Assembly (NCBI GenBank): GCA_963838805.1
Contig: CAWISK010000009.1
Coordinates: forward strand, 124,001 to 188,000
Source: CAVRQM01 sp963838805
GTDB taxonomy: Bacteria; Pseudomonadota; Alphaproteobacteria; Acetobacterales; Acetobacteraceae
DNA: 64,000 nucleotides
Reading direction: 5' to 3'
Below are positions 28,670-39,033 of this stretch, in pieces. Both the position numbers and the translations under genes were made by a program. The notes beneath the pieces were generated by a model. It saw only the letters and a program-made list of their open reading frames with translations. It made no database searches and had not been told where the DNA came from. Position 1 is the stretch's first letter; every line of letters begins with the position of its first letter.

Positions 28670-30598
28670 ACGCCCCGGTGATCGCCTACGCTGCCGGCAG
28701 GCCGGCCACGCCGCTGCTGGACCGGGTGGGCCAGCCCGCGGACCTGCGCAATTTTTCCACCGATCAACTCCGGCAACTGGCCGATGAGCTGCGCGCCGAG
28801 ACCATCGACGCGGTCAGCACCACCGGCGGCCATCTGGGCGCCTCGCTCGGTGTCATCGAGCTGACGGTGGCGATCCATGCCGTGTTCGATACGCCGACCG
28901 ACCGGCTGATCTGGGATGTCGGCCATCAATGCTACCCGCACAAGATCCTGACCGGACGGCGCGAGCGCATCCGCACCCTGCGCCAGGGCGGCGGCCTGTC
29001 CGGCTTCACCCGCCGCGCCGAAAGCGAGTACGATCCGTTCGGCGCTGCGCACAGCTCGACCTCGATCTCGGCCGGGCTCGGCATGGCGGTGGGGCGCGAC
29101 CTGCTGGGCCGGGACAACCATGTGATCGCCGTGATCGGCGACGGCGCCATGAGCGCCGGCATGGCCTATGAGGCGATGAACAATGCCGGGGCGCTGCGGT
29201 CGCGGCTGGTGGTCATCCTCAACGACAACGACATGTCGATCGCGCCGCCGGTAGGGGCGATGAGCGCCTATCTGTCGCGGCTGCTGTCGTCGCACAGCTT
29301 CCTCGGCCTGCGCGACGTGGCGGCGCGGATGGCGCGGCGCTTCCCGCGCACCATCGAGCGCACCGCCCGCCGCGCCGAGGAATACGCGCGCGGCATGCTG
29401 ACCGGCGGCACGCTGTTCGAGGAGCTGGGGTTCTACTATCTGGGGCCGATCGACGGGCACAATTTGGAGCATCTGCTGCCGGTGCTGCGCAACGTGCGCG
29501 ATGCGGACGATCCCGGGCCGATCCTGCTGCATGTCACCACGCAGAAGGGCCGCGGCTATCCGCCCGCCGAGGCGGCCGCCGACAAGCTGCACGCCGTCTC
29601 CAAATTCAACGTGCTGACCGGCGAGCAGCAGGCGGCACCGCCCGGGCCGCCCAGCTATACCAGCGTGTTCGCGGACGCCCTGATCGCGGAGGCCGAGGCC
29701 GATCCGCGCATCGTGGCGATCACCGCGGCGATGCCGAGCGGCACCGGGCTCGACAAGTTCGCGCGCGTGTTCCCGAAGCGCTGCTTCGATGTCGGCATCG
29801 CCGAGCAGCACGCCGTGACCTTCGCCGCCGGCATGGCGACCGAGGGGCTGTCGCCGTTCTGCGCCATCTACAGCACGTTCCTGCAACGGGCCTATGATCA
29901 GGTGGTGCATGACGTAGTCCATCCAGTCGCTGCCAGTCCGCTTCGCCATCGACCGCGCCGGGCTCGTTGGCAATGACGGTGCCACCCATGCCGGCAGCTT
30001 CGACCTGGCCTATCTCGGCTGCCTGCCGGGCATGGTCATCATGGCCGCCGCCGATGAGGTCGAGCTGATGCACATGGTCGCCACCGCCGCCGGGATCGGC
30101 GACCGGCCCTCGGCACTGCGCTACCCGCGCGGTGCCGGGCTCGGCGAGCGCATCGTGGGCGAGCGGCCGCAGCGCGGCACCCCCCTGCCGCTCGGGCGCG
30201 GGCGCGTGCTGCGGCAAGGCACGGATCTGGCGATCCTGACCCTGGGGCCGCGGCTCTACGACGCGCTGACCGCTGCCGATCTGCTGGCCGAGCAGGGGAT
30301 CAGCGTCACCATCGCCGATGCCCGCTTCGCCAAGCCGCTCGATACCGCCCTGATCGAACGGCTGGCGCGCGAACACGCCGCCCTGGTGCTGGTGGAAGAA
30401 GGCAGCGTCGGCGGCTTCGGCGCTGCCGTGATGCAGCATCTGGCGTGGCGCGGACTGCTCGACGGCGGTTTGCGCGTGCGGCCGATGGTGCTGCCGGACC
30501 GCTTTCTCGATCACAACTCCCCGGCCAAGCAACTGGTTGCGGCGGGGCTCACGGCAAACGACATCGTGACGACGGCTCGGGCCGCCCTAGGGCGTTGA
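28666..30598 (+). CDS. dxs: 1-deoxy-D-xylulose-5-phosphate synthase (one frameshift)
   Basis: Thiamine-diphosphate enzyme making DXP from pyruvate and glyceraldehyde 3-phosphate, first step of the MEP isoprenoid route. The TPP motif is GDGAMSAGMAYEAMNNAG; GHQCYPHKIL, IDGHNLEHLLPVL and FDVGIAEQHAVTFAAGMA are also present. The frame breaks near 29929, where one extra C precedes the ATC of IQSLPVRFAIDRAG, and continues to 30598. Starts at TTG 28666 or GTG 28678. Adjacent to hopanoid genes, which use its product. Confidence 0.94.
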
Positions 30599-30605
30599 GG
30601 ACTGC

Positions 30606-31227
30606 ATGATATCCTGGCTGTCTCGCCGGTTCGTGCTGGGCACGCTGCTGGTGCTGCCGGCGGCGGTGCGCGCTCAATCGGCCACGAGCCCGACCGCTCC
30701 GGTCGCGGCGCTCGATGACGCGCTGATCGCCGCCATGAAGTCCGGCCGTGCGGTGCCGTTCGCGCAGCGGGCGGCGGCGCTGGCGCCGGTGGTGCAGCGC
30801 AGCTTCGATCTGGCGGCCATTCTGCGCGCGAGCGTCGGGCCGCGCTTCGCGAAGCCTCCCAGCCTCCCAGCAGAGCGCGCTGCTGGCCGCGTTCACCGAA
30901 TATACGGTCGCTACCTATGTCGCCAATTTCGACAGTTTCTCCGGCGAGCGATTCACGATGGCGGCGCAGACCCGCGCCGCCGGAGCCGATCAGGTGGTAT
31001 CGACGCAGCTCGTGCCGGCGCGTGGCGAGCCGACCCGGCTCGACTACGTGATGCGGCAGGGGCCGGCCGGCTGGCAGATCGTGGATGTGCTGGTCGATGG
31101 CTCGATCAGCCGGGTGGCCGTGCAGCGTTCGGATTTTCGCAGCCTGCTGGCCGGCGGTGGGGCCAATGCGCTGATCACTTCACTGAAGGCGAAAGCGGGC
31201 CGCCTGGCCAGCGGCCAGAAGTCCTGA
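30606..31227 (+). CDS. hpnM: hopanoid-associated MlaC/Ttg2-like protein HpnM (one frameshift)
   Basis: Periplasmic protein of about 207 residues from the toluene-tolerance/MlaC superfamily. An N-terminal Tat/Sec-like signal (SWLSRRFVLGTLLVLPAAVRAQ) is followed by VVQRSFDLAAILRASVG, then, after a one-base advance near 30862, FTEYTVATYVANFDSFSGERF and WQIVDVLVDGSISRVAVQRSDF. HpnM is the family member seen in hopanoid clusters; its lipid ligand is not proven. The call depends partly on the neighbours dxs, hpnI and hpnJ. Confidence 0.82.
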
Positions 31228-31242
31228 TCATACGGACGTGCA

Positions 31243-32415
31243 ATGATCCTGCTGGCATTCCTGGCAGCATCGGTGGTTGTCGTGGGGCTGGTCCAGGGAT
31301 TGGCTGGCTATGCGCTGGTGCGGCGGTTCGTGCGGCGGCCGCGTCCCGCGCCCACGGCCGATCTGCCGCCGGTCACCGTGCTGAAGCCGCTATTCGGTGC
31401 CGAACCGTTGCTGGAGCAGGCTCTGGCCAGCCTGTGCGCGCAGGATTACCCGGCATTCCAGGTGGTGTTCGGCGTGCAGAGCCCGGACGATCCGGCGATT
31501 GCCGTGGTGCGTCGGCTGCGGGAGCGCTTTCCCGCCCGCGACATGGCACTGGTGGTGGATCCCACGGCGCACGGGCGCAATCGCAAGGTCGGCAACCTGA
31601 TCAACATGCTGGGTGCCGCGCGCCACGACGTGCTGGTGATCGCCGATAGCGACGTGCATTCGGGCCCGGACTATCTGGCGCGGGTGGTGGCGGCCTTGCA
31701 GGTGCCGGGCGTGGGTCTCGTCACCACGCTGTACGCCGGCCTGCCGTCGTCGCGGTCGCCGGCCGCCTCGCTTGGCGCCACGGCCATCACGCATGGGTTC
31801 CTGCCGGGGGCGCTCATGGCCCGTGCAATCGGCCGGCAGGATTGCCTGGGGGCAACGATGGCGCTGCGCCGCGACACGCTGGAGGCGATCGGCGGGTTGC
31901 GGGCGCTGGTGCATCACCTGGCCGACGACGCGATCCTGGGCCGGCTGGTGCGTGCGCAGGGGCTCGCCGTGAGCCTGGCCGACACGGTGCCGGCAACTAC
32001 GGTGCCGGAGACCGGTCTGGTGCCTCTGGTCTCGCACGAGCTGCGCTGGGGGCGTACCATTGCGTCCCTGGTCCCGATCCAGTACGCGCTCTCGGCCACC
32101 CAGTATCCACTGGCCTGGGCGCTGATCTGCCTCGCCGCGAGCGGCTTCGAGGAGTGGGGCTGGGCGGTGCTCCTGGCGGCGTGGCTCGGGCGGGCCGCGA
32201 TCGGGCGGGGGATCGACCGTGCGCTGGCGCTCGCTCCCGCGGGGCTTGCCGGTGCGGCGCCGATATGGCTGCTGCCGGTGCGCGACCTGCTGTCGGTCTG
32301 TATCGTGGTGGCGAGCTATGCCTCTGACCGGGTACGCTGGCGGGGCCAGGAACTGAACATAGGCGTCATGCCGCCCCATATGGCCGGCATGCACACCGAC
32401 GCCGTTGGGGATTGA
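31243..32415 (+). CDS. hpnI: hopanoid biosynthesis glycosyltransferase HpnI
   Basis: 390-residue membrane-bound family 2 glycosyltransferase resembling ceramide glucosyltransferase. One N-terminal helix precedes PPVTVLKPLFGAEPLLEQAL; the metal-binding region is VIADSDVHSGPDYL and the acceptor motif is DDAILGRLVRAQG with HELRWGRT. Two or more C-terminal helices follow. HpnI makes N-acetylglucosaminyl-bacteriohopanetetrol in the composite-hopanoid branch. Lies between hpnM and hpnJ, which supports the assignment. Confidence 0.9.
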   Translation: MILLAFLAASVVVVGLVQGLAGYALVRRFVRRPRPAPTADLPPVTVLKPLFGAEPLLEQALASLCAQDYPAFQVVFGVQSPDDPAIAVVRRLRERFPARDMALVVDPTAHGRNRKVGNLINMLGAARHDVLVIADSDVHSGPDYLARVVAALQVPGVGLVTTLYAGLPSSRSPAASLGATAITHGFLPGALMARAIGRQDCLGATMALRRDTLEAIGGLRALVHHLADDAILGRLVRAQGLAVSLADTVPATTVPETGLVPLVSHELRWGRTIASLVPIQYALSATQYPLAWALICLAASGFEEWGWAVLLAAWLGRAAIGRGIDRALALAPAGLAGAAPIWLLPVRDLLSVCIVVASYASDRVRWRGQELNIGVMPPHMAGMHTDAVGD

Positions 32416-32421
32416 GCGCTG

Positions 32422-33854
32422 ATGATGAAGACCTTGTTCCTGCAGCCGCCGAGCGTGGACGGGTTCGATGGCGGGGCCGGTTCCCGCTATCAGGCGCGGC
32501 GCGAGATCAAGAGCTTCTGGTACCCGACCTGGCTGGCCCAGCCGGCGGCATTGGTGCCGGAGTCAAGGCTGATCGACGCGCCGCCCGCCCGCATGGGGCT
32601 CGATCGCGTGACCGCGCAGGCACGCGACTTCGAACTGTGCGTGATCCACACCTCCACGCCGTCCTTCTCGTCGGACGTGAAGGTTGCGCGGGCGCTGAAG
32701 GACGCCAATCCGGCGCTCAAGATCGGCTTCGTCGGCGCCAAGGTGGCGGTGCAGCCCGGCGAGAGCCTGGAGCAGGGCAGCGCCATCGACTTCGTGGCCC
32801 GCAACGAGTTCGACTTCACGATCAAGGAGGTGGCGGAGGGGCGCGACTTCGCCGCCATCGACGGCATCAGCTATCGCGGCGCGGATGGGTCGATCGTGCA
32901 TAACCGCGACCGCGCCATGCTGCACGACATGGACCAGTTGCCGTTCGTGACCGAGGTGTACAAGCGCGACCTGCGCATCGAGGATTACTTCATCGGCTAC
33001 CTGATGCACCCGTATGTCTCGCTGTACACCGGGCGCGGCTGCAAGAGCCGCTGCACGTTCTGCCTGTGGCCGCAGACGGTGGGCGGGCACCAGGTACCCG
33101 GGTGCGCAGCCCAGGCCACGTCGCCGAGGAAATCCGGCTGGCGCGCAGCTATTTCCCGCAGGTGCGGGAGTTCTTCTTCGACGATGACACCTTCACCGAC
33201 AATCTGCCGCGCGCCGAGGCGATCGCGCGCGAGCTGGGGCGCATGGGTGTGACCTGGAGCTGCAACGCCAAGGCCAACGTGCCGCGCGAGACATTGAAGG
33301 TGCTGCGCGACAACGGCTTGCGGCTGCTGCTGGTGGGCTATGAGAGCGGCAACCAGCAGATCCTGTACAACATCAAGAAGGGCATGCGGATCGAGGTCGC
33401 GAGGAAGTTCACCCGCGACTGTCACGAGCTGGGCATCAGGATCCACGGCACCTTCATCCTGGGCCTGCCCGGCGAGACGAAGGAGACGATCCAGGAGACG
33501 ATCCGGTTCGCCACCGAGATCAATCCGCACACCTTGCAGGTGTCGCTCGCCGCACCCTATCCGGGCACGTTCCTGCACAAGCAGGCGGTGGAGAATGGCT
33601 GGCTGGATGCGGACCACGCCGAGCTGATCGACGATCACGGCATCCAGGTGGCACCCCTGCATTATCCGCATCTGTCGCATACCGAGATGTTCGACAGTGT
33701 CGAGACGTTCTATCGGAAGTTCTATTTCCGTGCGCCGAAGATCGCTGCGATCGTGGGCGAGATGGTGCGCAGCCCCCAGATGATGAAGCGCCGGTTGCGC
33801 GAGGGGGTCGAGTTCTTCCAGTTCCTCCGCGAGCGGCACAAGGAAGCCGCATAA
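32422..33854 (+). CDS. hpnJ: hopanoid biosynthesis radical SAM protein HpnJ (two insertions)
   Basis: Radical SAM/B12-binding-type enzyme that rearranges the sugar to the cyclitol head group of composite hopanoids. The N-terminus MKTLFLQPPSVDGFDGGAG is typical. The iron-sulfur motif is GRGCKSRCTFC (C-x3-C-x2-C), followed by LWPQTVGGH. At 33091-33110 two single-base insertions (an A, then a C) disturb the expected GHRYRVRSPGHVAEEI; afterwards the frame continues with FFFDDDTFTDNL and GYESGNQQILYNIKKGM to 33854. hpnK and hpnH are not in the window. Confidence 0.91.
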
Positions 33855-34097
33855 CGCTGCCGGTCCGCTGCCGAGAAGGACTGGGGTGCGTTCCGCGACG
33901 GCGAATGCACATTCGCCGCATCAGAGGGTTGAGGGCGGCAGCGTGTGTCCGATGGCCGTCGCCATGTGCCGCGACGGGATGACACGGAACCGAGTGAGCG
34001 AGCTGTAGGGCCTATCCGCATTGCCACGAAAGGCGACATGGGCTGCCCGGTTCCGGCGCGGCGAACGGTCAGCAGCTTTCATCAGAATCGGGCAAAC

Positions 34098-34562
34098 ATG
34101 GTTGCAGGATTGAGCCACATGACCTTCATGGTTCGCGATCTGGATCGCATGGAGGAGTTGCTCACGACCGTCCTCGGCGCGCGCAAGGTGTACGACAGTG
34201 GGGATGAGGCGTTTTCCGTATCAAGGGAGCGTTTCTTCCTTGTCGGCGACAGCGCTGGTGATCCTGATGCTCCCGCCCCGATCTGGATTGCGACGATGGA
34301 AGGGGAATCCCTGACCGACCGCACATACAATCACGTCGCATTCAAGATCAGCGAGGCCGACTATGACGCCTCTCTGGAACGTATCCGGTCGCTTGAGCTG
34401 CCCTTACGCGAGGGTCGGGCGCGCATCGAGGGAGAAGGGCGCTCGATCTACTTCCACGACCACGACAATCATCTGTTCGAGTTGCATACCGGGACGCTTG
34501 CGGGGCGCCTCGCCCGCTATGCTCGCGGACGCTCGTCGAAAGAGGCACCGTCGACCCCGTGA
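34098..34562 (+). CDS. fosX: FosX-type fosfomycin resistance hydrolase
   Basis: 154-residue vicinal-oxygen-chelate protein that opens the epoxide of fosfomycin with water. It starts MVAGLSHMTFMVRDLDRMEE at ATG 34098. The known FosX residues are recognisable: metal ligand His7, catalytic Glu44 (SRERFFL), metal ligands at His79 (TYNHVAFK) and Glu128 (HLFELHTG). The last two lie ten positions later than in described FosX because residues 52-61 (SAGDPDAPAP) are an insertion. The tail after ELHTGTL is longer than usual and overlaps the convergent solute-binding gene. Activity is inferred. Confidence 0.85.
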   Translation: MVAGLSHMTFMVRDLDRMEELLTTVLGARKVYDSGDEAFSVSRERFFLVGDSAGDPDAPAPIWIATMEGESLTDRTYNHVAFKISEADYDASLERIRSLELPLREGRARIEGEGRSIYFHDHDNHLFELHTGTLAGRLARYARGRSSKEAPSTP

Positions 34563-35715
34563 CACAGCATCGCGCGCCACTCCCACTCCGCGGTGATCCG
34601 CGCCATCCAGGACGGATGCGGCTCCGGCAGGCTCACCCCCAACCCGGCCTCCGTCAATTTGCCAGGCAGGTTGAGCAGTTCAGTGAACCGCGAGCGATCC
34701 TCAGGAACGAGCCTTTCGAGGTCCAGCACCGTAGGGCTGCCCAGCATGAGCGGGTCGGCCGCGTGCGCCTGCGCCTCGGGCGAGAGCAGGAAGTCCGCCA
34801 GCACCATCGCCGCCTCGTAATGTGCCGCGCCACGCGGGATAGCGACATAGCTGCAGTGGCACAGCGTGCCGCCGTCCGGCACGTAGGCGCGGGCAGTAGC
34901 GGATAGTGCGCCGTTGGCGATGCCGGACGCCGCCTCGCCCGGGTTGAGCGAAGGGTAGAGGTCGATCTCGCCGTTTGCGAACAGAGTCGCCTGCGCCGGC
35001 CCGCTCGCCGGGAAGGACTGTCCGCCCGCCCAGAGATGCGGCAGCAATGCCTCGTACCAAGACCAGAACGACCTTCTCGCAACGGCATACGTCGCATCCG
35101 TTGCAGGCCGCGCCAAGACCGTCCGATCGGGCGTCAGTTCGATCAGCGCCCGTTCGAGGAAGGCAGCGCCGACCACGTCGCCGGCCGAGGGATGCGCGAG
35201 CCGGCCCGGGTGTGATGCGGCCCAGGTCGCCATCGCGGCCATGCTGCGCGGCGGCGTCGGCACGCGCTCGGTGTCATGGATGAAGACCATGCGCGTTCTG
35301 CGCCACGGCACTGCGAAGCCGGTTGTGGCGACGGTCCGGTCCAGCAGGGCGGTACCGGGCAGTGCGTCGAGCGAGCGGCGGAACAGGCTCGATTGACGCC
35401 GCAGCCCCGGTAGTTCCGGGCCCTCGAAGCCCAGCAGGTCGGGGGTCTCGCATCCAGCGTTCCCGGCCGGGCGCGCCTGTCACCGCGCGGCTCCGGCGTA
35501 CATGGCATACACGGATATCGTGGAGCATGCGCATCCGCTCCGCGGCCCAGGCGATGAAGGCGTTGGTACGGGCGTCCGCGCCCGAGGCATGAAGGAAGAC
35601 CGACTGCCCAGCGCGCGCGCCGCAGCACCTCAGGCCAGGGCAGCAGGGCGGCGCGGGCCGACGGGGCGAGGCCGGCACTCGCGGTGGCCGCAAGTACGGC
35701 GCGGCGGGTGAGCAT
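34517..35715 (-). CDS. ABC transporter solute-binding protein, YnjB-like (multiple frameshifts)
   Basis: Periplasmic binding protein related to the YnjB/thiamine-type family. A Tat-like start, MMLTRRAVLAATASAGLAPS, is followed in another frame by GQSVFLHASGADARTNAFIAWAAERM and in a third by VPWRRTRMVFIHDTERVPTPPRS, RPATDATYAVARRSFWSWY and EPHPSWMARITAEWEWR. At least two one-base advances are needed (near 35650 and between 35500 and 35310). The usual central DLIWING segment is not seen, so real decay is possible here. No permease or ATPase gene is adjacent. Confidence 0.7.
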
Positions 35716-35829
35716 CATGCCGCGCTCCGTCGCACCGGCGCGGACTGCTCCGCAACTCATTTTCACGGTCCGTTAAGGCGCGCCAGCCGTGAATCACGAA
35801 GGCCGCAAGCGGGCCATGCGGAATGGAAA

Positions 35830-36976
35830 ATGCTGCTGGACGATAATCTGAGCCGGGCGGTGGCCTATACCGAGAGCGGTCTGCACCGCTTCGGCTACGT
35901 CACCGAAAGCGAGCCCGGCATGGCGGTCGTGTGCCATGCTACGGTCACGGCGCGCGCCTACGCGCCGGACAACACCTATACGGGAGCGGTGTACGACCGG
36001 CACCGCCGGCTCATCGCCTCGACCCAGCGGTTCAACGAGCGCGATATCGTCCCGGCCGATCCGGAGCTGCTGGAGGAAGCGGAGTGGCGGCAGGCCGAGC
36101 AGCACAGGGTCGCGCTCGGCGTCTATGGCGGCATCCTGTTTCCGATTCTCGGGCATTTCCTGTTCGAGTCGATCGCGCGGCTGTGGCCGTTCATGGCAAT
36201 GGCGCTGCGCGCCAGCAGCGGGAAGGCAGGCCGGCCGCGGCTGATCTTCCACCCCTGGCCAGGCCTCGATCCCACAACGATCTTCGACAATCCGCTGTAT
36301 GGTGCGATGCTGCGGGCGCTCGGCTTCGACGCCCGCGACATCCTGATCGCCGACCGCCCGTTCGCCGTCGAGACCCTGGTCGTTCCGGATGCCGCCTCGC
36401 GCTATCACGCCGATCTGAACGTACGCATGGCGGGGTTGGCCGATTTTCTCTCGGCAGGCATCGCCGCGTCCGCGCAGGGCCGGGCAGATCCGCGCCTGTA
36501 CCTGTCCCGCAGCCGCTGGGCGGAGAACGCCCGAATCCGCAACGAGCGGGCGATCGACGCCTGGGCCGAACGGCGCGGATTGCGCGTGGTGCATCCCGAG
36601 ACGCTGGCGCCGCCAGAGTTGCTGCGGCTGCTGGCCGGAGCGGAAACCGTAGTTGCGAGCGACGGGTCGCACGCGCATCTGGCGGTGTTCTGCCGCCCCC
36701 GGAACGCGCGTCGTGCTGCTGGATACAAGGCCTGTGCCGACGCAGTTCGCGATTGCGCGGCTGCGAGAGTTCCGGACCATCCACCTGCCGCTGTTCGAGA
36801 GCGACTGCTATCGCCCCGATCAGGGTCTGGTCGATGCCGAAGGGCTGGGCGTGCTGCTCGATGCCGCGATGAGGCGGCTCGAAGGTCAGCCGGGCAGCAG
36901 CGCCTCGGCCGCGCTCGGCAGATCGGCGAATCGGTCCGACGATCGCCGAGGCCCCGGTCGCCGCCGCGCGCGGTGA
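35830..36976 (+). CDS. glycosyltransferase family 61 protein (one frameshift)
   Basis: About 382 residues with the GT61/DUF563 pattern: GGILFPILGHFLFESIARLWP near residue 98 (GH-F-E motif), DPRLYLSRSRWAENARIRNE in the middle, and a C-terminal GAETVVASDGSHAHLAVFC. The frame must advance by one near 36700 to continue PGTRVVLLDTRPVPTQFAIARL. GT61 enzymes act in capsule or surface polysaccharide synthesis; the sugar is unknown. The 3' end overlaps the convergent gph by about 90 bases. Confidence 0.82.
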
Positions 36977-37540
36977 GTAGCCCCAGGCCGCGAAGATCGC
37001 CCTCACGCCCGCGCCGGCAGCGGCGTGGACGTCGTTGCGATGGTCACCCACCATGATGGCGCGCGCCGCCTCGCCGCCGGCGGCACGCAGGGTCGCCAGC
37101 AGATGCGCGGGGTCCGGCTTGCGCGTGGGAAAGCTGTCGCCGCCGCCGATCGCCGCGAAGAAGTGGGCCAGCCCGAGATCGGCCAGCAGCACCCGCGCTG
37201 CCTTCTCCGGCTTGTTGGTGCAGACCGCAAACCGCCACCCGGCCGTCTGCAACGCGGCGAGCGTCTCGGCGGTGTCGGGATAGGGCCGGCTCGCCTCGCT
37301 GGCATGGGCCGTATAGTCGGAGGTGTAGGCGGCGATGGCGGCGTCGTCGGCGGAGGCGCCGCGCGCCGCAAAGGCCCGTTCGACCAGGGCGCGCACGCCG
37401 TCGCCCACGAAGCCGGTCACCGCGGCTGCGTCGAAGGGGGCAAGGCCGCGCTGCCGCAGCAGCCGGTTCAGGGCGGAGGTCAGGTCCGGCACGGAATCGA
37501 CCAGGGTTCCGTCGAGGTCGAACAGGATGGTACGCGACAT
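36886..37540 (-). CDS. gph: phosphoglycolate phosphatase (one frameshift at the 3' end)
   Basis: HAD phosphatase that removes phosphate from 2-phosphoglycolate arising from DNA repair or photorespiration. N-terminal TILFDLDGTLVDSVPDL holds the nucleophile Asp; FAVCTNKPEKAARVLL, DSFPTRKPDPAHLL and IMVGDHRNDVHAA complete the HAD motifs. Near 36938 one extra base hides the natural ending DRFADLPSAAEALLPG, whose stop is at 36886-36888. ATG 37540 is preferred; ATG 37546 is possible. Confidence 0.88.
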
Positions 37541-37602
37541 ACCCATCTCCGTCATGCAAACCATCCTTTGACATGGCGTGCGTGCCGAAGCTACCGGGCG
37601 GC

Positions 37603-38925
37603 ATGACCGCGCATCCTGCGACTGCCGTGATCCTTGCCGCGGGACTGGGCACCCGCATGCGTTCGGCGCTGCCGAAGGCCCTGCACCCGATTGCCGGCCG
37701 GCCCATGCTGCGGCACCTGCTGGCGAGTTGCGAAGCGGTGTTCCAGCGCATCGTCGTGGTGGTGGGGCCGGGGATGGAGCAGGTCGCGGCGGCGGCGCGT
37801 CCGCATGCGGTGGTGATCCAGGTGGAGCGGCTCGGCACCGCGCACGCGGCCTTGCAGGCAGCGGACCAGTTCGGTGCGGGCGAGGTCGCGGTGCTCTATG
37901 CCGATAACCCGCTGATCCGGCCGGAGACGCTGGAGGGGCTGCTGGCACGCCGCCTTCGCGGCGATGTCGGGCTGGCCCTGCTGGCCATGCGACCGGCCGA
38001 TCCGGGCCGCTACGGTCGGGTCATCGCGAGGGGTGGTCTGGTCGAGCGCGTCGTGGAGTGGGCCGATGCCACGCAAGCGGAGCGGGACGAGAACCTGTGC
38101 AATGCGGGGGTGCTGTGCGCTGCGGCGCGGGACATGGCGGCTTGGCTCGCGGCCGTGGGGTGCCACAACGCGAAGGGCGAATACTATTTGACCGACGTGG
38201 TGGCGCTCGCCCGCGCCGCAGGCGTGAAGGTGGCCGCCGTGGAGGCGCCGTTTGACGAGTTGCGCGGCATCAATTCGCGCGCCGAATTGGCCGAGGCGGA
38301 GACGTTCGTGCAATGCGGGCTGCGCAGGGCGGCGATGGAGGCGGGCGTGACCCTGGTGGCGCCGCAGACGGTGTTCCTGGCCGACGACACGGTGCTCGCG
38401 GCCGACGTCACGGTCGAGCCGAACGTGGTGTTCGGGCCGGGCGTCACGGTCGCGAGCGGGGCGGTGATCCGCGCCTTCAGCCATCTGGAAGGGTGTAGCG
38501 TGGGCGAGGGGGCGGTGATCGGTCCGTTCGCGCGGCTGCGGCCGGGGACGGTGGTGGGGAACCGGGCACATGTCGGCAATTTCGTGGAGTTGAAGGCAGC
38601 ACAGCTGGGCGAGGGTGCCAAGGCGAACCACCTGACCTATCTGGGCGACGCGGCGATCGGGGCGCGCACCAACATCGGTGCCGGGACGATCACCTGCAAC
38701 TATGACGGTTTCGCCAAGCATCGCACCAACATCGGTGCCGATGCTTTCGTGGGCTCTCATGCGGTTCTGGTCGCGCCGGTCAGCATCGGCGATGGGGCGC
38801 TGATTGCCGCCGGCAGCGTCATCACGGCGGATGTGGCGGCGGATGCGATGGCGCTGGGGCGGGCGAAGCAGGTTGAGAAGCCGGGCCGCGCCGCCGCGTT
38901 CCGGGCGACGCGGCGCAAATCCTGA
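37603..38925 (+). CDS. glmU: bifunctional UDP-GlcNAc pyrophosphorylase / GlcN-1-P acetyltransferase
   Basis: Cytoplasmic enzyme making UDP-GlcNAc for peptidoglycan and LPS. The N-terminal uridyltransferase starts AVILAAGLGTRMRSALPKAL. The C-terminal acetyltransferase is a left-handed beta helix with hexapeptide repeats and the blocks GNFVELKAAQLGEGAKANHL, NIGAGTITCNYDGFAKHRT and SHAVLVAPVSIGDGALIAAGS. About 440 residues, uninterrupted. ATG 37603 has a GGGCGG upstream; the alternative ATG 37573 has no ribosome site. Confidence 0.95.
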   Translation: MTAHPATAVILAAGLGTRMRSALPKALHPIAGRPMLRHLLASCEAVFQRIVVVVGPGMEQVAAAARPHAVVIQVERLGTAHAALQAADQFGAGEVAVLYADNPLIRPETLEGLLARRLRGDVGLALLAMRPADPGRYGRVIARGGLVERVVEWADATQAERDENLCNAGVLCAAARDMAAWLAAVGCHNAKGEYYLTDVVALARAAGVKVAAVEAPFDELRGINSRAELAEAETFVQCGLRRAAMEAGVTLVAPQTVFLADDTVLAADVTVEPNVVFGPGVTVASGAVIRAFSHLEGCSVGEGAVIGPFARLRPGTVVGNRAHVGNFVELKAAQLGEGAKANHLTYLGDAAIGARTNIGAGTITCNYDGFAKHRTNIGADAFVGSHAVLVAPVSIGDGALIAAGSVITADVAADAMALGRAKQVEKPGRAAAFRATRRKS

Positions 38926-39033
38926 CGTTTTCGCGAGCGCAGGCCACCAACCCTCTTTCGTGGCGTTGAACCGGGCCGGCTTGTGGCTGCGCCGCAGGCC
39001 CGCTTAGTCGTGGCCTGTCAGGGGGAGACGCGC

